Source: Pontibacter sp. HSC-14F20 (GTDB lineage Bacteria > Bacteroidota > Bacteroidia > Cytophagales > Hymenobacteraceae). Taken from it: DNA of 64,000 bases. Both the position numbers and the translations under genes were made by a program. The stretch is from assembly GCF_019599265.1 (NCBI RefSeq), contig NZ_JAHZTC010000011.1, positions 89,720 to 153,719 of the forward strand, written 5' to 3'. The notes under the pieces are model-generated. The model was not told where the DNA came from and ran no database searches. It saw only the letters and a list, made by a program, of their open reading frames with translations. Shown here piece after piece: positions 61,119 to 64,000 of the stretch; within the stretch, counting starts at the first letter, position 1; each line of letters begins with the position of its first letter.

Positions 61119-61691
61119 TTATCTGGCGCCGAACGAATAGCCCAACGTCAGCATGAATACGTCATTACGATAGTTAGGGGCATTAGAGTTGTCATACAGT
61201 TTGGAAATATCTCCGTTGTAACGTACACCTATGCTCAGGCCGAGCGGAGTAGACTGTAAACCGACTCCGGCTGCGTAACCTAGACCAGTGCGTTTAACAT
61301 CATCAGTGGGTGGCGCGGAGCCTTCTCTGTCATCACTGATCTTTACTGATAGCTGCGGACCAGCTTCAAAGTATAATGGACCCGCATTAACTCGGCCTAA
61401 AACAGGAACGTCTAAGTAATTCACTTTCACTTTCCACGTATTCCCGTCGTTTTCAGCGCCCTTCATCGAGTAAAGCAATTCTGGTTGAATCGAGAAGAAG
61501 TTGTCTGCAGACAATGGGAAGTTAGCCGTTAAACCAGCGTGTCCGCCCCAGATTCGATCAAAGTTATCTGCATCTGAACCACCAAAACCAGCATAGTTAA
61601 CACCAGCTCTAATTCCTAATCGTGGGCCTTGTGCGTGTGCTGCAACCACTGTCGTTATGGCTAATACAAGCATTAAAATCCTTTTTTTCAT
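61119..61691 (-). CDS. Porin-family outer-membrane beta-barrel protein (paralogue 3)
   Basis: 190 aa, the shortest of the three. Signal MKKRILMLVLAITTVVAAHAQ, then GPRLGIRAGVNYAGFGGSDADNFDRIWGGHAGLTANFPLSADNFFSIQPELLYSMKGA and NYLDVPVLGRVNAGPLYFEAGPQLSVKISD. The C-terminus ends MLTLGYSFGAR rather than in a terminal aromatic residue. Related to paralogue 2. Function unknown. Confidence 0.88.
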   Translation of the reverse strand: MKKRILMLVLAITTVVAAHAQGPRLGIRAGVNYAGFGGSDADNFDRIWGGHAGLTANFPLSADNFFSIQPELLYSMKGAENDGNTWKVKVNYLDVPVLGRVNAGPLYFEAGPQLSVKISDDREGSAPPTDDVKRTGLGYAAGVGLQSTPLGLSIGVRYNGDISKLYDNSNAPNYRNDVFMLTLGYSFGAR

Positions 61692-61934
61692 AGTAGTAAA
61701 TGGTTAAATGGGTTAAGTATGTAAAGGTCAGGATTTATCTTCTTCATCGAGGTTCCTGACGTCCCATATTACGTAACCTTCCAAGAAAAGTCTAAAAAAG
61801 GTAGATATTTTGCTTTAGGTGTAGTGCAATTACAGAAGCAGATTAATGAGGTGTTAAAAACAAAAGTTCAACACTATATTGAAGTGTTGAACTTTATAAT
61901 TATTTAATATAGAGCTTGTTGTGTCTTTTGTGAT

Positions 61935-63462
61935 CTAGCCCGCCCAGCCATCTCTATCCAGACTGCGGTACTGAATAGCTTCTGCTAAATGTTCAATTTT
62001 TATCTCTTCGCTATCAGCCAGATCGGCGATGGTACGGCTTACTTTCAGGATGCGATCATAGGCCCGTGCCGAGAGTCCGAGGCGCTCCATGGCAGTCTTC
62101 AGCAAAGTGCGCCCGGCATCAGAAATCTGGCAGATCTCTTTTATCATCTGTGAGGGCATCATGGCGTTGGAATAGATGCCGTCAAATTCGTTGAAACGTT
62201 CCCGCTGAATCGCGCGCGCCCGCACCACACGTTCACGTATTATCTCACTATCTTCCGACTTGCGGGTGGCGGTCATTTCATCAAACGTAACCGGTGTCAC
62301 TTCCACGTGCAGGTCGATGCGGTCGAGGAGCGGGCCGCTTACTTTGTTGAGGTAGCGCTGCACCAGGCCGGGCGCGCATACACACTCTTTATCAGGGTGG
62401 TTGTAAAATCCACAGGGACACGGGTTCATGCTCGCAATGAGCATAAAGTTAGCCGGGAAATCCAGGGTGGTTTTGGCCCTTGATATGGTAACACGGCGTT
62501 CTTCAAGCGGCTGACGCATTACTTCCAGTGCAGTGCGCTTAAATTCCGGGAGTTCGTCCAAAAAAAGTACGCCATTGTGTGCCAGTGAGATTTCGCCTGG
62601 TTGTGGTATACCGCCACCACCCACTAATGCCACATCCGATATGGTATGGTGCGGCGACCGGTATGGCCGCGTAGCAAGTAGCGACGAAATTGCCAGCCAC
62701 CGAATGTATTTTAGTTGTTTCCAAGGCTTCGTGCATCGAAAGCGGAGGAAGTATAGAGGGTAGTCGTTTGGCCAGCATGGTTTTACCCGCGCCCGGAGGT
62801 CCGATCATGATCACATTATGGCCGCCGGCTGCAGCGATCTCCAAAGCCCGTTTGATATTCTCCTGCCCCTGCACATCCGAGAAATCGGCAGCATACTGGT
62901 TGGCCATGTTCTGAAACACATCACGGGTGTCTATTTTGACAGGTTGAATGTCGAGCTCGTCGTTCAGAAAATCGATTGCTTCTTTAATATTCTCTACCCC
63001 GATCACGTCCAGGTTATTCACGATAGCCGCTTCTCGGGCATTGCTGGCGGGCAATATGATGCCTTTGAATCCTTCTTTACGCGCCTGAATGGCTATAGGG
63101 AGCACACCTTTAATAGGGCGCAGCGAGCCATCGAGCGAAAGCTCACCCATGATCATGTACTGAGAAAACTTATCAGCCACCATTTGTCCGCCGGCAGCCA
63201 GCATGCCCATCGCGATAGTGAGGTCGTAAGCAGCGCCTTCTTTCCGGATGTCGGCAGGCGCCATGTTGATGATGGTTTTCTGGCGCTTGAGTTTGTAGCC
63301 GTACTGCGCCAGCGCCGATTCTATACGCTGCTCGCCTTCTTTAATGGCGTTGTCGGGCAGACCCACCAGAAAGTACTTTGCGCCGGCGCTCACACTCACT
63401 TCCACTGTCACGGTATAGGCGTTTACGCCCTGCACGGCGCTGCCAAACGTTTTGATAAGCCT
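61935..63462 (-). pseudogene. Disrupted Mg-chelatase-like ATPase YifB/ComM
   Basis: Two frames together make one YifB/ComM protein. The N-terminal part (LIKTFGSAVQGVNAYTVTVEV to ETTKIHSVAG) has VGLPDNAIKEG and the Walker A MIGPPGAGKTMLAKRLPSILPP. At about 62690 the frame is lost, and ISSLLATRPYRSPHHTISDVALVGGGGIPQPG continues in another frame; the site reads GGCAATT where GGC-AAA-ATT is expected, a net loss of two bases. The expected ATG at 63462 reads AGG; the nearest usable start is a GTG nine codons in (63435). ComM helps branch migration during natural transformation. Two separate lesions argue for a true pseudogene. Confidence 0.8.
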
Positions 63463-63874
63463 AGGGGTTAGATGTTGATCTATAAATGCAATTTTTATTA
63501 AGTCAGATTCGTAACATAGCCTGCTGGTAATTGATTCCGGAGAGCGGTAGTAGATGTAGGAAAAAGAGATTTATTGAAGTTGTAAGGGGTAGTATTGCTA
63601 TTGTAGGTATAGTGTTGCCTGTGCAGCAGGTATAAGGTATAGCGCTAGTTTAGTGTCCGCGTGACTTGTGGTGATGCATGATGCCGGTTTGTAATTGGTA
63701 AAGCTACGGCTTGTTGCAGGTATAGCAACTTGGTTGTTGTATAGCTTGCCCTGGCCGGGCGGGCCTTACTTTTTTCCTCGATAAAGAAAAAATAGAGGCC
63801 CCCTACCCACTACTGTTCGAAACCTTTTAAGGTACGTATTCTATGATAGGAATTGTATGGGGAAGGAGGCATGT
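63463..63874. other. 412-bp region between broken yifB and the transposase
   Basis: The first half looks like native intergenic DNA with four AGGTATA copies (63605, 63628, 63635, 63718). From about 63745 the sequence changes to a GC-rich stretch and CTTACTTTTTTC...GAAAAAATA, then GAGGCCCCC, where the insertion sequence end probably begins. Terminal repeats cannot be confirmed because the right end is outside the window. Confidence 0.5.
63605..63724 (+). repeat. Four same-strand AGGTATA copies near the window end
   Basis: Positions 63605, 63628, 63635 and 63718, all on the + strand, two of them only 7 bp apart. Confidence 0.8.
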
Positions 63875-64000
63875 ATGAAGGCGAAGGATTTACTGGCATT
63901 TATCCCTGACCAGGACCTTGCTCAGCTGGCGGCCCGGACGCGGGTGGACCACCAGGTCAAGAAGCTCAGCGGGCGGGTGATGTTTCAACTGCTGCTGCTC
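63875..64000 (+). mobile_element. IS4-type transposase, first 42 codons (cut by window end)
   Basis: ATG at 63875 preceded by a strong AAGGAGG (63863-63869); an in-frame ATG at 63857 is upstream of that site and less likely. The start reads MKAKDLLAFIPDQDLAQLA and then RTRVDHQVKKLSGRVMFQLL, which matches the N-terminal DUF4372-type region of IS4-family transposases of Bacteroidota. The DDE catalytic part lies beyond the window. The gene has a higher GC content than the intergenic DNA before it. It lies about 410 bp from the broken yifB. Confidence 0.75.

Noticed and set aside
1..64000. CRISPR array or prophage
   Set aside because: No regularly spaced repeats and no phage structural or integrase genes; the AGGTATA copies are irregularly spaced and far too short for CRISPR repeats.

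Overview
The window looks like a chromosomal segment of a Bacteroidota member of the Cytophagales, most like Pontibacter or a related Hymenobacteraceae genus (the genus is an inference). The reasons are the gliding lipoproteins GldB and GldD with GldE, many perfect TAnnTTTG -7 promoter boxes, small beta-barrel porins, a 29-aa AURKAIP1/COX24-type ribosomal protein, a bTHX gene, and the gene order gldD-gldE-ssb-mutY / HU-TPR-RNase G. Almost all of it is core genome. No tRNA, rRNA or CRISPR array was seen.

Layout. 1-2342: leftward exbB-exbD-exbD-tonB energy-transduction operon (tonB cut by the window edge). 2905-11225: mazG, glmM, cysteine desulfurase, LOG protein, hemH, era, der, then two small acidic lipoproteins. 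11635-16902: a hypothetical gene, an exported TPR-like protein, a MurNAc-salvage pair (BadF-type kinase and murQ), a cytochrome b5-like protein and an unusual arginase-fold protein. 17145-25020: a fatty-acid beta-oxidation block (acyl-CoA ligase, MarR regulator, fadN-fadA-fadE). 25161-34181: glycosyltransferase, exported protein, recG, a lipoprotein, gldD, gldE, ssb, mutY. 34536-37569: HU, a TPR protein, a tiny ribosomal protein and RNase E/G. 37656-46782: porin, gldB, glycosyltransferase, Spy-like protein, nth, ECF sigma factor with partner, truncated haemoglobin, MFS exporter, bTHX. 47128-59202: uvrA, tpiA, a repeat protein, prmA, a 1,595-aa exported protein of unknown role, plsY and an M20 peptidase. 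59284-61691: three paralogous porins. 61935-63462: a broken yifB/comM. 63875-64000: the first codons of an IS4-type transposase.

The main non-gene signal is the heptamer AGGTATA (TATACCT on the other strand). By hand count it occurs about 140 times in 64 kb, against about 8 expected by chance. It lies in genes in several reading frames as well as in intergenic DNA, sometimes as perfect inverted pairs, and it is absent from three stretches of 2.5-4.1 kb. This is the behaviour of a genome-wide iterated motif such as a DNA-uptake sequence or the cyanobacterial HIP1 element. I know of no description of it for this group.

Many genes end in strong hairpin terminators, several of them perfect stems of 14-20 bp shared by convergent genes, so the transcription units are well delimited.
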